Positions 25,227 through 33,205 of a stretch of DNA of 64,000 nt are shown here, in pieces. The position numbers and the translations under genes are program-made. The stretch comes from Eubacterium sp. GTDB taxonomy: Bacteria; Bacillota; Clostridia; Lachnospirales; Lachnospiraceae. Position 1 is the first letter of the stretch, and each line of letters opens with the position of its first letter. The DNA lies in assembly GCA_017459345.1 (NCBI GenBank), contig JAFUDC010000091.1:62001-126000 (forward strand), given 5' to 3'. The notes under the pieces were generated by a model. That model worked only from the letters and a program-made list of their open reading frames with translations, was not told where the DNA came from and did not search any database.

Positions 25227-25403
25227 ATGTCTAAGAATAGCAGTAAGAATGAGACAAAGAACAAAAGCACTAATTATTCCAACAATCAGTCCACTGATAA
25301 GGCATCTAACCAGTCTTCCGATCAGTCCTCCCAGGACTGCTTGAAGAAGATGGATAAGAGCAAAGGCTCTTCCTCAAACAGTTATAATGAGTTTGATGAC
25401 TAA
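25227..25403 (+). CDS. Small hydrophilic Asn/Ser/Lys-rich protein
   Basis: ATG 25227 has GGAAGGAG at 25211-25218; an upstream in-frame ATG at 25170 lacks a site. The product has 58 residues, rich in Ser, Asn, Lys, Asp and Gln, with one Cys (SQDCLKKMDK) and no membrane segment. The composition suggests an unstructured cytosolic or spore-associated protein, like small acid-soluble or coat peptides in spore formers; this is a guess. A strong terminator follows, so it is a separate unit. Confidence 0.6.
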   Translation: MSKNSSKNETKNKSTNYSNNQSTDKASNQSSDQSSQDCLKKMDKSKGSSSNSYNEFDD

Positions 25404-25436
25404 TCTGAGATGATTAGTTTGAATTACGTCTGTTAA

Positions 25437-25474
25437 GGGCGCAGCAGGCCATGCCTGCTGCGCCCTGTCTTTTT
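25437..25474 (+). terminator. Strong intrinsic terminator
   Basis: GGGCGCAGCAGGC (25437-25449) and GCCTGCTGCGCCC (25453-25465) form a perfect 13-bp stem over CAT, followed by TGTCTTTTT. Confidence 0.93.
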
Positions 25475-25482
25475 GCGAGAGG

Positions 25483-25511
25483 TTGACACATTCCGGTTCA
25501 GTCAGTAAAAT
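25483..25511 (+). promoter_or_regulatory. Promoter of the THUMP methyltransferase gene
   Basis: TTGACA (25483-25488) and TAAAAT (25506-25511) are 17 bp apart, with a leader of about 120 nt before the start codon. Confidence 0.8.
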
Positions 25512-25637
25512 AGACATGATACATGATATTTACATGTGAAGCAGGATAATATCGTGAAGTTCATATATTCAGTGCAATGCTGAGTAGAAGATACATTATG
25601 TTGATTAAGAGACAAACTGATGATACATGGAGGACAA

Positions 25638-26783
25638 ATGCATATATATGAATATATAGCCCCCTGCCATTTCGGGCTGGAGGCTGTCTGCAAGAGGGAG
25701 ATTGCAGATCTGGGCTATGATATCGTAAAGGTGGAGGATGGCAAGGTGACCTTCTCCGGGCCAATTGAGGCTGCGGTCCGGTCCAACATATTTCTGCGGA
25801 CGGCCCAGAGGATCATCCTGAAGGTGAATGAGTTTAAGGCGGTGACCTTCGAGGAGCTTTTTCAGGGGATAAAGGCCATAGCCTGGGAGGATTATCTGCC
25901 GGAGGATGCCCGCTTCTGGGTGACCAAGGCCACCTCGGTAAAGAGTGCCCTCTTTTCCACATCCGATATCCAGTCAATTGCCAAGAAGGCCATGGTGGAG
26001 AGGATGAAAGACCATTACCATGTGAACTGGTTTGAGGAGAAGGGGGCGGATTATCCGGTTCGAATCTCTTTTTACAAGGATATAGCCGTGGTGGGGCTGG
26101 ATGTCTCCGGGGAGAGCTTACATAAGCGGGGTTATCGGAAGATGGTCAGCAAGGCCCCCCTGGAGGAAACTCTGGCAGCGGGCCTGATCAGGCTGACTCC
26201 CTGGAACAGGGACAGGATTCTGGTGGACCCCTTCTGCGGCAGCGGTACATTTCCTATTGAGGCAGCCATGATGGGGGCCCGGATTGCTCCCGGCATGAAA
26301 CGGACCTTCCAGGGTCAGGAATGGAAGAACCTGATCGGGCCGGATATATGGACCAGGGGATTTGAGGAAGCCGAAGACCTGGCGGATTACGAGGTGAAGA
26401 TGGATATCCAGGGCTATGATATCGACCCCCAGATTGTGAAGGCAGCCAGGGAGAATGCCCGGAGAGCCGGAGTGGATCATATGATACATTTTCAGCAGAG
26501 ACCGGTCCATAAGCTCCGCCATCCGAAGAAGTACGGCTTTCTGATTACCAACCCACCCTACGGGGAGCGGCTGGAGGATAAGGAGGACATGCCTGCCCTC
26601 TACCGGGAAATCGGAGAGGCCTTTGACCGGCTTCCCACCTGGTCAGAGTATGTGATCTCCGCCTACGAGGATGCGGAGAAATATATCGGCAGGAAGGCCA
26701 CGAAGAACCGCAAGATCTATAATGGGATGATGAAGACTTATTTCTATCAGTTCCTGGGACCTAAGCCGCCGAAACGGAGCTGA
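25638..26783 (+). CDS. THUMP-domain class I rRNA methyltransferase (RlmL N-terminal-like)
   Basis: ATG 25638 is preferred over ATG 25620 because GGAGG lies between them. The product has 381 residues. An N-terminal ferredoxin-like and THUMP region (residues about 1-160) binds RNA. The Rossmann methyltransferase domain has DPFCGSGTFPIEAAMMG for SAM and the catalytic motif ITNPPYGERL, typical of N2-guanine methyltransferases such as RlmL, which makes m2G2445 in 23S rRNA. The shorter single-domain form is usual in Firmicutes (YpsC type). It begins a run of housekeeping genes continuing with rdgB and yfcE. Confidence 0.92.
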   Translation: MHIYEYIAPCHFGLEAVCKREIADLGYDIVKVEDGKVTFSGPIEAAVRSNIFLRTAQRIILKVNEFKAVTFEELFQGIKAIAWEDYLPEDARFWVTKATSVKSALFSTSDIQSIAKKAMVERMKDHYHVNWFEEKGADYPVRISFYKDIAVVGLDVSGESLHKRGYRKMVSKAPLEETLAAGLIRLTPWNRDRILVDPFCGSGTFPIEAAMMGARIAPGMKRTFQGQEWKNLIGPDIWTRGFEEAEDLADYEVKMDIQGYDIDPQIVKAARENARRAGVDHMIHFQQRPVHKLRHPKKYGFLITNPPYGERLEDKEDMPALYREIGEAFDRLPTWSEYVISAYEDAEKYIGRKATKNRKIYNGMMKTYFYQFLGPKPPKRS

Positions 26784-26816
26784 TGATGCTTATTTACATG
26801 AGAAGGAAGTATACAG

Positions 26817-27401
26817 ATGGATAAAAAGATTATATTTGCCACCGGCAATGAAGGAAAGATGCGGGAGATCCGGGAGATTCTCGGAGATCTTGATTATGAG
26901 ATCCTGTCCTTAAAGGAAGCCGGTGTGGATGTGGAAATCATTGAGGATGGGGCTACATTTGAAGAAAATGCAATAATCAAGGCCAAAACGGTGATGGAAG
27001 CCACCGGATGCCTGACTCTGGCGGATGATTCCGGCCTGGAGATTGACTACCTGAATAAGGAGCCGGGTGTGATGTCTGCCAGGTATATGGGGGAGAATAC
27101 CTCCTATCGGATCAAGAACCAGATATTGCTTGATCGTCTGCATGGGGTGCCGGCCATCGTCCGCACCGCCAGGTTCGTCTGCGTGGTGGCAGCTGCATTT
27201 CCTGACGGAAGGATTGAGACCAGGAGGGGCACCATTGAGGGGCGGATTGCCGACAAGCCCGCCGGGGAGAATGGATTCGGATATGATCCCATATTCTATC
27301 TGCCTGACCGGAAGATGACTACAGCCCAGCTTTCTCCAGAGGAGAAGAATGCCATCAGTCACAGGGGGAAGGCCCTTCGCCAGATTAAAGAGGTTCTGTG
27401 A
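26817..27401 (+). CDS. rdgB: XTP/dITP diphosphatase (RdgB/HAM1)
   Basis: A 194-residue enzyme that hydrolyses non-canonical purine triphosphates such as dITP and XTP to keep them out of DNA. FATGNEGKMREIREIL at the N-terminus, ADDSGLEIDYL with catalytic acidic residues, and GENGFGYDPIFYLP with SHRGKALRQI at the end are family signatures. Length is normal. Its last four bases overlap the start of the phosphoesterase gene, so the two are translationally coupled. Confidence 0.96.
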   Translation: MDKKIIFATGNEGKMREIREILGDLDYEILSLKEAGVDVEIIEDGATFEENAIIKAKTVMEATGCLTLADDSGLEIDYLNKEPGVMSARYMGENTSYRIKNQILLDRLHGVPAIVRTARFVCVVAAAFPDGRIETRRGTIEGRIADKPAGENGFGYDPIFYLPDRKMTTAQLSPEEKNAISHRGKALRQIKEVL

Positions 27402-27907
27402 TGAGAATCCTGGTGATCAGCGACTCTCATGGACGTAATGATGATGTGGCCGGCGTGATAAGCCAGGTGGGTCATATTGACATGCTGATCCACTGTGGTG
27501 ATGTGGAGCGGGGAGATGATTATATCCGGTCCCTGGTGGACTGCCCGGTTCATATGGTGGCAGGGAATAATGACTACGATCTGGAGCTTCCCTCCTATGA
27601 TATCTTCAATATTGAAGATTACCGGGTTATGGTGGTGCACGGACACCGATTCCAGATCTTTCGGGGGGTAGACCGCCTCCGTGATTATGCCATACAAAAC
27701 CACATCGATATTGTCATGTTCGGTCATACCCACAAGCCCTTTATCGAGATCGGTGATGACGTGACCATCTTAAACCCGGGCAGCATCTCCTATCCCAGAC
27801 AAAGTGACCGGATGCCCACATTTCTGATTATGGAGATTGATGAGTTTGGGGAGGCCCACTATGGACATGGTTATTACGGGACCAGGTTCAGCGAGCTGGA
27901 TATATGA
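27398..27907 (+). CDS. YfcE/MJ0936-type metallophosphoesterase
   Basis: A 169-residue phosphodiesterase-like protein. All metal-binding segments of the family are present in order: SDSHGRNDDV, HCGDVERGDD, AGNNDYD, VVHGHR and FGHTHKP. These bind two metal ions, usually Mn. The physiological substrate of this family is unclear. Start ATG overlaps the rdgB stop by four bases, a common gene pair in Firmicutes. Confidence 0.95.
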   Translation: MMRILVISDSHGRNDDVAGVISQVGHIDMLIHCGDVERGDDYIRSLVDCPVHMVAGNNDYDLELPSYDIFNIEDYRVMVVHGHRFQIFRGVDRLRDYAIQNHIDIVMFGHTHKPFIEIGDDVTILNPGSISYPRQSDRMPTFLIMEIDEFGEAHYGHGYYGTRFSELDI

Positions 27908-27915
27908 TGATAACA

Positions 27916-27949
27916 GGATTGTTCGAGCTGCTTTGCAGCGAAACAATCC
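27916..27949 (+). other. Stem-loop between yfcE-like and aldolase genes
   Basis: GGATTGTT (27916-27923) pairs with AACAATCC (27942-27949), with an inner GCTGC/GCAGC stem. No T run follows directly. A perfect palindrome, CAATCATATGATTG, lies at 27969-27982 just before the next gene and could bind a regulator or affect its translation. Confidence 0.45.
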
Positions 27950-28002
27950 GTGTTAGCTTTTGACGTTTCAATCATATGATTGATTAAATGAGGAATGTAA
28001 CT

Positions 28003-29043
28003 ATGGATTCAAAGAATAAGCTCTGGTTTGCCAGTGACTACCAGGAAGGGGCCTGCAGGCAGATCATTGAGAAACTGGTCGAGACCAACTATGAGCACAG
28101 TCCCGGATATGGGACAGATGATTACTGTAATTCTGCCCGGGATAGGATCAGGGAGGCCTGCGGCTGCCCCGGTGCGGAGGTACATTTTCTATCAGGAGGG
28201 ACCCAGACTAATCAGCTTATGATTGACACCGCTTTGCGGCCCTGGCAGGGTGTGATTGCTGCTGAGACAGGCCACATTGCCACCCACGAGGCCGGTGCCA
28301 TCGAGTTTACCGGACATAAGGTGCTTGCCCTGCCTCACCATCTGGGTAAGCTGACCTCAGAGGCCATCGATGAGTACGTTCAGGCCTATTATGGGGATGA
28401 TAATCATGACCACATGGTAGCTCCCGGTATGGTCTATCTATCTCATCCAACCGAGTACGGTACCATATACTCTAAGGAGGAACTGACGAAAATCCGGGAG
28501 GTTTGTGACAGGCACGGACTCCTGCTTTACCTGGATGGCGCCAGATTGGGCTATGCCCTGGCCTGCCTGGAAAGTGATCTGACTCTTTACGACCTGGCCC
28601 GTCTCTGCGACATTTTCTATATTGGCGGGACAAAATGCGGTGCTCTCTTTGGTGAAGCTGTGGTCATCCCCAGGGCAGGATTGATTCCCCATCTTTTTAC
28701 CATGATTAAGCAGCATGGCGCCCTCCTGGCCAAGGGGCGGATGCTGGGGCTCCAGTTTGATGTCCTTTTTACCGATGATCTGTACAAACGCATCGCGGCC
28801 AATGCTATAGCAATGGCAGACCAGATCCGGCAGACCCTCAGGGAGAAGGGATACCAGTTTTATTTTGAAAATCCCACAAACCAGATATTTATCGTGGTCA
28901 GCGATGACAAGCTCGCTGAGCTTGCAGAGCACGTAGAGTACGGTTTCTGGGAGAAATATGATGAGACACATACAGTAATCCGCCTTGCCACCAGCTGGGC
29001 CACATCGGGGGAAGATGTGGAGAAGCTGGCGGAAGTGCTGTAG
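28003..29043 (+). CDS. Low-specificity L-threonine aldolase
   Basis: ATG 28003 is chosen because GAGGA lies eight bases upstream; an in-frame ATG at 27988 lacks a site. The product has 346 residues. It is a fold type I PLP enzyme of the beta-eliminating lyase/threonine aldolase family: HFLSGGTQTNQL binds the phosphate, HIATHEAGAIEFTGHK follows, LYLDGARLGYAL contains the Asp and Arg, and FYIGGTKCGALFGEAVV contains the PLP Lys. It would cleave L-threonine or allo-threonine to glycine and acetaldehyde. A role in amino acid breakdown or glycine supply fits, with no local partner. Confidence 0.92.
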   Translation: MDSKNKLWFASDYQEGACRQIIEKLVETNYEHSPGYGTDDYCNSARDRIREACGCPGAEVHFLSGGTQTNQLMIDTALRPWQGVIAAETGHIATHEAGAIEFTGHKVLALPHHLGKLTSEAIDEYVQAYYGDDNHDHMVAPGMVYLSHPTEYGTIYSKEELTKIREVCDRHGLLLYLDGARLGYALACLESDLTLYDLARLCDIFYIGGTKCGALFGEAVVIPRAGLIPHLFTMIKQHGALLAKGRMLGLQFDVLFTDDLYKRIAANAIAMADQIRQTLREKGYQFYFENPTNQIFIVVSDDKLAELAEHVEYGFWEKYDETHTVIRLATSWATSGEDVEKLAEVL

Positions 29044-29103
29044 GAGCTTCTTTCGGCGCAGTCCAGCTCGTAGGCTGAACTTATACAATTAATAGGAGGT
29101 CAT

Positions 29104-29871
29104 ATGTTAAAGAATCCGGAAAAAACAAAAAATGATATCGTAGCATGGATCAGAGAGTATTTTGAAGCAAATGGGCCGGGATGTTCCGCAGTAATCGGCA
29201 TCTCCGGCGGGAAGGACTCCAGTGTGACCGCAGCCCTCTGCGCCGAAGCTTTGGGCAGGGACAGGGTCATTGGCGTGCTCATGCCAAATGGTGTCCAGAG
29301 TGACATCCAGGATTCACAGGATCTGGTGGCATTTCTGGGGATTCCGAATATCACCGTCAACATCCAGGCTGGCGTAGACGGGCTCTCCGGGGCCATCCAG
29401 GCTCAGCTTGAGAAGGGTACCCTGCCGGGAACGACAGGCTTGTCCAGAGACTCTGAGATTAATATGCCGCCCCGTATCCGCATGAGTACCTTGTACGCAG
29501 TTGCCCAGTCCCTGGCAAATGGCGGCCGGGTGGTCAATACCTGCAACAGGTCTGAGGATTATATCGGTTATTCAACCAAGTACGGAGATGCAGCCGGCGA
29601 TTTCAGCCCCCTGGCTAACCTTCTGGTTCATGAGGTGATTCAGATTGGTCAGGTAATCGGCCTTCCGGATAAGTTCACCAGGAAGACCCCCTCCGATGGA
29701 CTGAGCGGAATGTCAGACGAGGATAAGATCGGTTTCACTTACGAAGTGCTGGATCACTATGTCCTGACCGGCCAATGTGAGGATGAGGAGACCAGAAAGA
29801 AGATTGACCGGATGCACAGGCTGAATCTTCACAAGCTGCAGCTGATGCCCAGCTTTCAGTTAGAACATTAA
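29104..29871 (+). CDS. nadE: NH3-dependent NAD+ synthase
   Basis: A 255-residue enzyme that converts nicotinate adenine dinucleotide, ATP and ammonia to NAD+. The ATP pyrophosphatase loop GISGGKDSSVTAAL is at about residue 34, and NTCNRSEDYIGYSTKYGDAAGDFSPLANL spans the second conserved region. There is no glutaminase domain, so it is the short ammonia-using form. AGGAGGTCAT precedes the ATG. A terminator-like hairpin lies at about 30132. Confidence 0.95.
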   Translation: MLKNPEKTKNDIVAWIREYFEANGPGCSAVIGISGGKDSSVTAALCAEALGRDRVIGVLMPNGVQSDIQDSQDLVAFLGIPNITVNIQAGVDGLSGAIQAQLEKGTLPGTTGLSRDSEINMPPRIRMSTLYAVAQSLANGGRVVNTCNRSEDYIGYSTKYGDAAGDFSPLANLLVHEVIQIGQVIGLPDKFTRKTPSDGLSGMSDEDKIGFTYEVLDHYVLTGQCEDEETRKKIDRMHRLNLHKLQLMPSFQLEH

Positions 29872-30091
29872 ATACAGTAGAAGTCCAGGAAATCTTTGAA
29901 AGTATTTTGACACATAAAAAGTTTGGGCAGAGGTTAATTTGCAGAAATACTGTATGAGGAAATTAAGAAGTAGAACCGGAACAGACAGGATGAGTTTATG
30001 GCAAATTGTTACCTGTCAGATGGCAATCTACTACCTGCCTTTGACCGCTTTATTCCATCCTTCCCCTGTTCAATTCTGATATAATACGAGA

Positions 30092-30166
30092 AAGACGTAT
30101 TCTCAAACTCAACATGTTCTTTTAGCAGTATGGCCTCGTTCCCGTGAGGGAATGGGGCTGTTTTGC
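30092..30166 (+). ncRNA. Candidate short RNA between nadE and rubrerythrin
   Basis: An extended -10 box (TGATATAAT, 30077-30085) lies upstream. GGCCTCGTTCCC (30132-30143) pairs with GGGAATGGGGCT (30148-30159), with some G-T pairs, over a GTGA tetraloop, then TGTTTTG. A transcript of about 75 nt without a reading frame would result. No clear -35 box is seen. Alternatively the hairpin is simply the nadE terminator. The rest of 29872-30195 holds nothing I can name. Confidence 0.3.
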
Positions 30167-30195
30167 GTGATAAGGGCGATTGATCTTTCCTATCT

Positions 30196-30310
30196 GATTA
30201 TTATCCGAGATAATATCCGAACATCATTCAGGATTATATCTGATTATAATCCGGGATAATATCCAATCATTATTCGGGATAGTATCCGATTATCATCCGG
30301 GATACTAGAT
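30196..30310 (+). repeat. Five tandem copies of an imperfect 23-bp repeat
   Basis: Units start at 30196, 30219, 30242, 30265 and 30288. The consensus is about GATTATNATCCGGGATANTATCC, written here in parts: GATTATNATCC followed by GGGATANTATCC. Each unit is itself partly self-complementary (GGATA/TATCC). It ends directly at the rubrerythrin terminator. Confidence 0.9.
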
Positions 30311-30342
30311 AATAAAAGAGGGTTCCTGATTCAGGAACCCTC
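30311..30342 (-). terminator. Terminator of the rubrerythrin gene
   Basis: GAGGGTTCCTG (30318-30328) and CAGGAACCCTC (30332-30342) form a perfect 11-bp stem. On the minus strand it is followed by TTTTATT. Confidence 0.88.
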
Positions 30343-30366
30343 TCGTTGATTAACCATAAGTGATAA

Positions 30367-30927
30367 TTAGTAGTTCTCAGCCCTCAGCTCGAAGTAAGCC
30401 TGGGGATGGTTGCAAACCGGGCATACATCCGGGGCAGCAGGACCAACAACGATGTGTCCGCAGTTGCCGCACTCCCATACGCGGTCGCCGTCGCGGGAGA
30501 ATACCAGTCCGCCGTCAATGTTCTCGATGAGCTTGCGATAGCGGGCCTCATGCTCCTTCTCGATGTCAGCTACCATCTCAAATAACTTGGCGATCTCCTC
30601 GAAACCTTCCTCGCGTGCTTCCTTGGCGAATGTGGGATACATCTCTGTCCACTCATGCTGCTCGCCCTCAGCCGCAAGCTGAAGATTGGTCTTGGTGTCA
30701 GCGATGCCTTCAAGAATCTTGTACCAGATCTTTGCATGCTCCTTCTCGTTGGCTGCGGTCTCCTCGAAGATCTTGGCAATCTGTACATAACCGTCCTTTT
30801 TTGCCTTGGATGCAAAGTAGGTGTATTTATTCCTGGCCTGGGACTCGCCGGCAAATGCCTCTAACAGGTTGTCAAATGTCTTGGTTCCCATAAGGTTTCT
30901 TCCTAATTCCTGATAATAATCTGCCAT
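30367..30927 (-). CDS. rbr: Rubrerythrin
   Basis: ATG 30927 (MADYYQELGRNLMGTKTF) is chosen; AGGAGG lies upstream and a longer in-frame version would start inside the promoter region. The product has 186 residues. Residues about 15-140 form the four-helix diiron domain with Glu/ExxH pairs (AFAGESQARNKY, AANEKEHAKIW, MVADIEKEHEARY). The C-terminal rubredoxin-like domain has two CxxC pairs, ECGNCGHI and DVCPVCNHP, for one iron. It reduces hydrogen peroxide in anaerobes. It has its own promoter and terminator, so it is a single-gene unit. Confidence 0.97.
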   Translation of the reverse strand: MADYYQELGRNLMGTKTFDNLLEAFAGESQARNKYTYFASKAKKDGYVQIAKIFEETAANEKEHAKIWYKILEGIADTKTNLQLAAEGEQHEWTEMYPTFAKEAREEGFEEIAKLFEMVADIEKEHEARYRKLIENIDGGLVFSRDGDRVWECGNCGHIVVGPAAPDVCPVCNHPQAYFELRAENY

Positions 30928-30975
30928 ATTACATGTACCTCCTAAATTATTATTATATTTTCTTTTAGCAGTCAT

Positions 30976-31002
30976 AGTATACCACAATCTGGTTGTTTAC
31001 AA
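30976..31002 (-). promoter_or_regulatory. Promoter of rbr
   Basis: On the minus strand TTGTAA (31002-30997) and TATACT (30981-30976) are 15 bp apart. TGG before the -10 box makes it an extended -10 element, which offsets the short spacing. Confidence 0.55.
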
Positions 31003-31075
31003 AAGAAGAAAATATTTAATTTTTATCTACCTGCAGTTTAGAAGGGTAATCTAATAAAAAAGCTACTGGGTTTTT

Positions 31076-31951
31076 TCATTCTGTGTCCTCTTTAATTGGC
31101 TTCTCCCCGGTCAGTTGTTTCACGCCCTCCATACTGACCTTTGATAACGTCTCCATCTGTTTTACAGCAAGTTTTCTCAGCAGAACAATCCTTTCAGACA
31201 TGCTTTTTCCCTGCCCGATCAGGATTGCGTTATAGCTTTCCATATTTGCTAATACAAGAAGCTGGTTCAGCTCTGCCTCATCTCGGATATTTCCTTTCTT
31301 TTTTGGATTTTCATCTTTCCACTGTTTTGCAGTCTTGCCAAAAAGTACAACATTAAGCATATCAGCTTCATTGGCATACTTATACGAAATCTGTTCCGGA
31401 GTGAGGTCCGGCGGAATAAGATGATCTCTGATTGCGTCGGTATGTATACGATAATTCAACTTAGCTATCTCACGATTAAGATTCCAATTCAATGACAGAC
31501 GACTGTTTTCGTCGGTCTTAAGCCTTCTGTAATCTTTCATGATATACAGTTGAAATTCAGGAGATATCCACGATGCGAAAGATAATGCAATGTCACTATG
31601 TGCATAGGTACCGCCTCCATATCTTCCAGCTTTAGATACAATACCTATTGCATTCATCTGCTCAATCCATCTTGTTGGTGTCATTACAAATCTGTTTAAT
31701 CCCGCTTCATTTTTAACCGCCTCGAATTGCACACGGTTAAAATCCGGATTATGCAATATCTCCCAAATGGCTAAAAACTCTATTGTATTTCTGTTACGCA
31801 TCCAGTTCTGTATAACAAAGCGTGGATCATCCAAATTTCTATATTTTGCTATATCTGTCAAGGAAATAAACTCGTTCTCAAAATCTATTGTGTATATCCC
31901 AATATCTATGCCTTTTGCATGTAACATTTCCTTCTTTATCGTCTTAGGCAT
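31076..31951 (-). CDS. KilA-N domain protein
   Basis: A 291-residue protein. The N-terminal 110 residues match KilA-N: FISLTDIAKYRNLDDPRFVI, WMRNRNTIEFLAIWE, then GRYGGGTYAHSDIALSFASWISPEFQLYI, a DNA-binding fold common in phages, plasmids and integrated elements. The C-terminal part is helical and charged (KMSERI-type coiled segment) with no clear motif. GGAGGTGAG precedes the ATG, which is three bases past the stop of the upstream gene, so they share a transcript. The gene is visibly AT-richer than its neighbours, which suggests it was acquired. It could be a regulator or a toxin-type protein of a small mobile island. Confidence 0.85.
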   Translation of the reverse strand: MPKTIKKEMLHAKGIDIGIYTIDFENEFISLTDIAKYRNLDDPRFVIQNWMRNRNTIEFLAIWEILHNPDFNRVQFEAVKNEAGLNRFVMTPTRWIEQMNAIGIVSKAGRYGGGTYAHSDIALSFASWISPEFQLYIMKDYRRLKTDENSRLSLNWNLNREIAKLNYRIHTDAIRDHLIPPDLTPEQISYKYANEADMLNVVLFGKTAKQWKDENPKKKGNIRDEAELNQLLVLANMESYNAILIGQGKSMSERIVLLRKLAVKQMETLSKVSMEGVKQLTGEKPIKEDTE

Positions 31952-31954
31952 ATT

Positions 31955-32710
31955 TTATCTCACCTCCCCGGTCAGATAATCATACAGCTTCTCCGCAGTG
32001 CCAAGATCAATATCCTGTCCATCTTCATCAGTTATCATCCCGGGCGTATACTTCCGGCCATAATCTAATTCATAAATGAAATGATCGATGTTTTCAACTT
32101 CGTCATTCAATAGTTTTCGAAGTAAAAAAACCACGGTACTTTCATGAGAGATTTGTAGGGCTGCCCCATTGCAAAAATCACATTCCACATTCTCCCTACT
32201 ATTCCGGAATAATTCATCAACTCTGTTAACAAGTTCTGAAGAATCACGTAATCGATTTAATATTTCCACAAATTCTTGCTTGCTGATATTTATTTTGAAC
32301 TCTTTTGCATTTTCATGCAATATCCGATGGATCATCTTCTCTACTTGCTGAAAGTGTACAATCCCTAATGATCTTATATCTAAGAAGGATGCCCCGTTTT
32401 GATCCTTTAAGATCCACTGATGGTCGGAATTGTTGATAATATACAAATAATCTGTCCAATTATCAGTGACATCAATTACCTGTTCTTCCTTACAGGGAAA
32501 TGGGTGGATAAGCTCTTCCCTGTAGCCGTAATGGGATTTATTAAACCTAATCACAAAACGTTCATAGTTTTTGTAGTTCGTGAATAAACCCGCTTCAAAC
32601 ATTTCTAGAATCCTGTCAGCATTTCCATCCGGATACATGTCTCCGTTAAACTCTACCGATGAATAAATTTTTCCGTCTCTGTCAATATAAATGATCGTTC
32701 CTCTTGTCAT
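31955..32710 (-). CDS. Uncharacterised protein of a mobile island, two-part structure
   Basis: ATG 32710 is six bases after GGAGG and is preferred over ATG 32713 and 32764. The product has 251 residues and no membrane segment. Residues 1-100 (starting MTRGTIIYIDRDGKIYSSVE) form a beta-rich part. The last 110 residues contain VECDFCNGAALQI, FLLRKLLNDEVENIDHFIYE and DYGRKYTPGMITDEDGQDI. The second half resembles a short protein type I have seen in phages and plasmids of Clostridia, ending in a SAEKLYDYL-like sequence, so this could be a fusion with that type. CDFC with a later acidic cluster may bind metal. Function is unknown. Confidence 0.7.
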   Translation of the reverse strand: MTRGTIIYIDRDGKIYSSVEFNGDMYPDGNADRILEMFEAGLFTNYKNYERFVIRFNKSHYGYREELIHPFPCKEEQVIDVTDNWTDYLYIINNSDHQWILKDQNGASFLDIRSLGIVHFQQVEKMIHRILHENAKEFKINISKQEFVEILNRLRDSSELVNRVDELFRNSRENVECDFCNGAALQISHESTVVFLLRKLLNDEVENIDHFIYELDYGRKYTPGMITDEDGQDIDLGTAEKLYDYLTGEVR

Positions 32711-32788
32711 CATGCACCTCCGAAGGTTTTCTTTTATCGTAAGATATGCATGATGTTTTGTCATTGGACGGATAGTCCCAATTTTACA

Positions 32789-33115
32789 TTATGCAGCCAT
32801 TAACGAATAATATGCTTGCATTCGTTTTAGGAACAAAAACGAGTTCTCCTCTGTAGAGGAATAATATTCATAACCGCACTGTGCATGTTGTTTTACCAAA
32901 AGATTCTCCATATGAACATGAAACAGCTCACTAAGTCTTAGAAGATTATCCACTGATGGAAGGATTTTCCCTTTAAACCATCTGTATACTGGCTGAGGAC
33001 ATGACAAGCCAAGATACTGCTGAATATCCTTAACACTGTATCCAAATGCATTTGCATATTTGCGGAGATTGTTCCCGGTCATCTCCATATCAATTACTGT
33101 TTTACTTTCAAACAT
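32789..33115 (-). CDS. XRE-family helix-turn-helix protein
   Basis: A 108-residue protein. Residues about 11-70 form an XRE/HTH_3 domain: LRKYANAFGYSVKDIQQYLG and QPVYRWFKGKILPSVDNLLR are the two helices around the turn, followed by LSELFHVHMENLL. A short helical tail follows. It is first in the three-gene island and reads in the same direction as the unknown and KilA-N genes, so it may regulate them. The stretch to the next gene has no obvious operator. Confidence 0.85.
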   Translation of the reverse strand: MFESKTVIDMEMTGNNLRKYANAFGYSVKDIQQYLGLSCPQPVYRWFKGKILPSVDNLLRLSELFHVHMENLLVKQHAQCGYEYYSSTEENSFLFLKRMQAYYSLMAA

Positions 33116-33205
33116 CTGGTCTAACTCCTATTTGTCTGTGATACTCCTCTATCTCAACATCAGATTTCGAATGTGACTTCCTCTTCTACAGGGGAGAGTA
33201 TTTAA

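Noticed and set aside
30196..30310. CRISPR array
   Set aside because: The 23-bp units are directly adjacent with no spacers.
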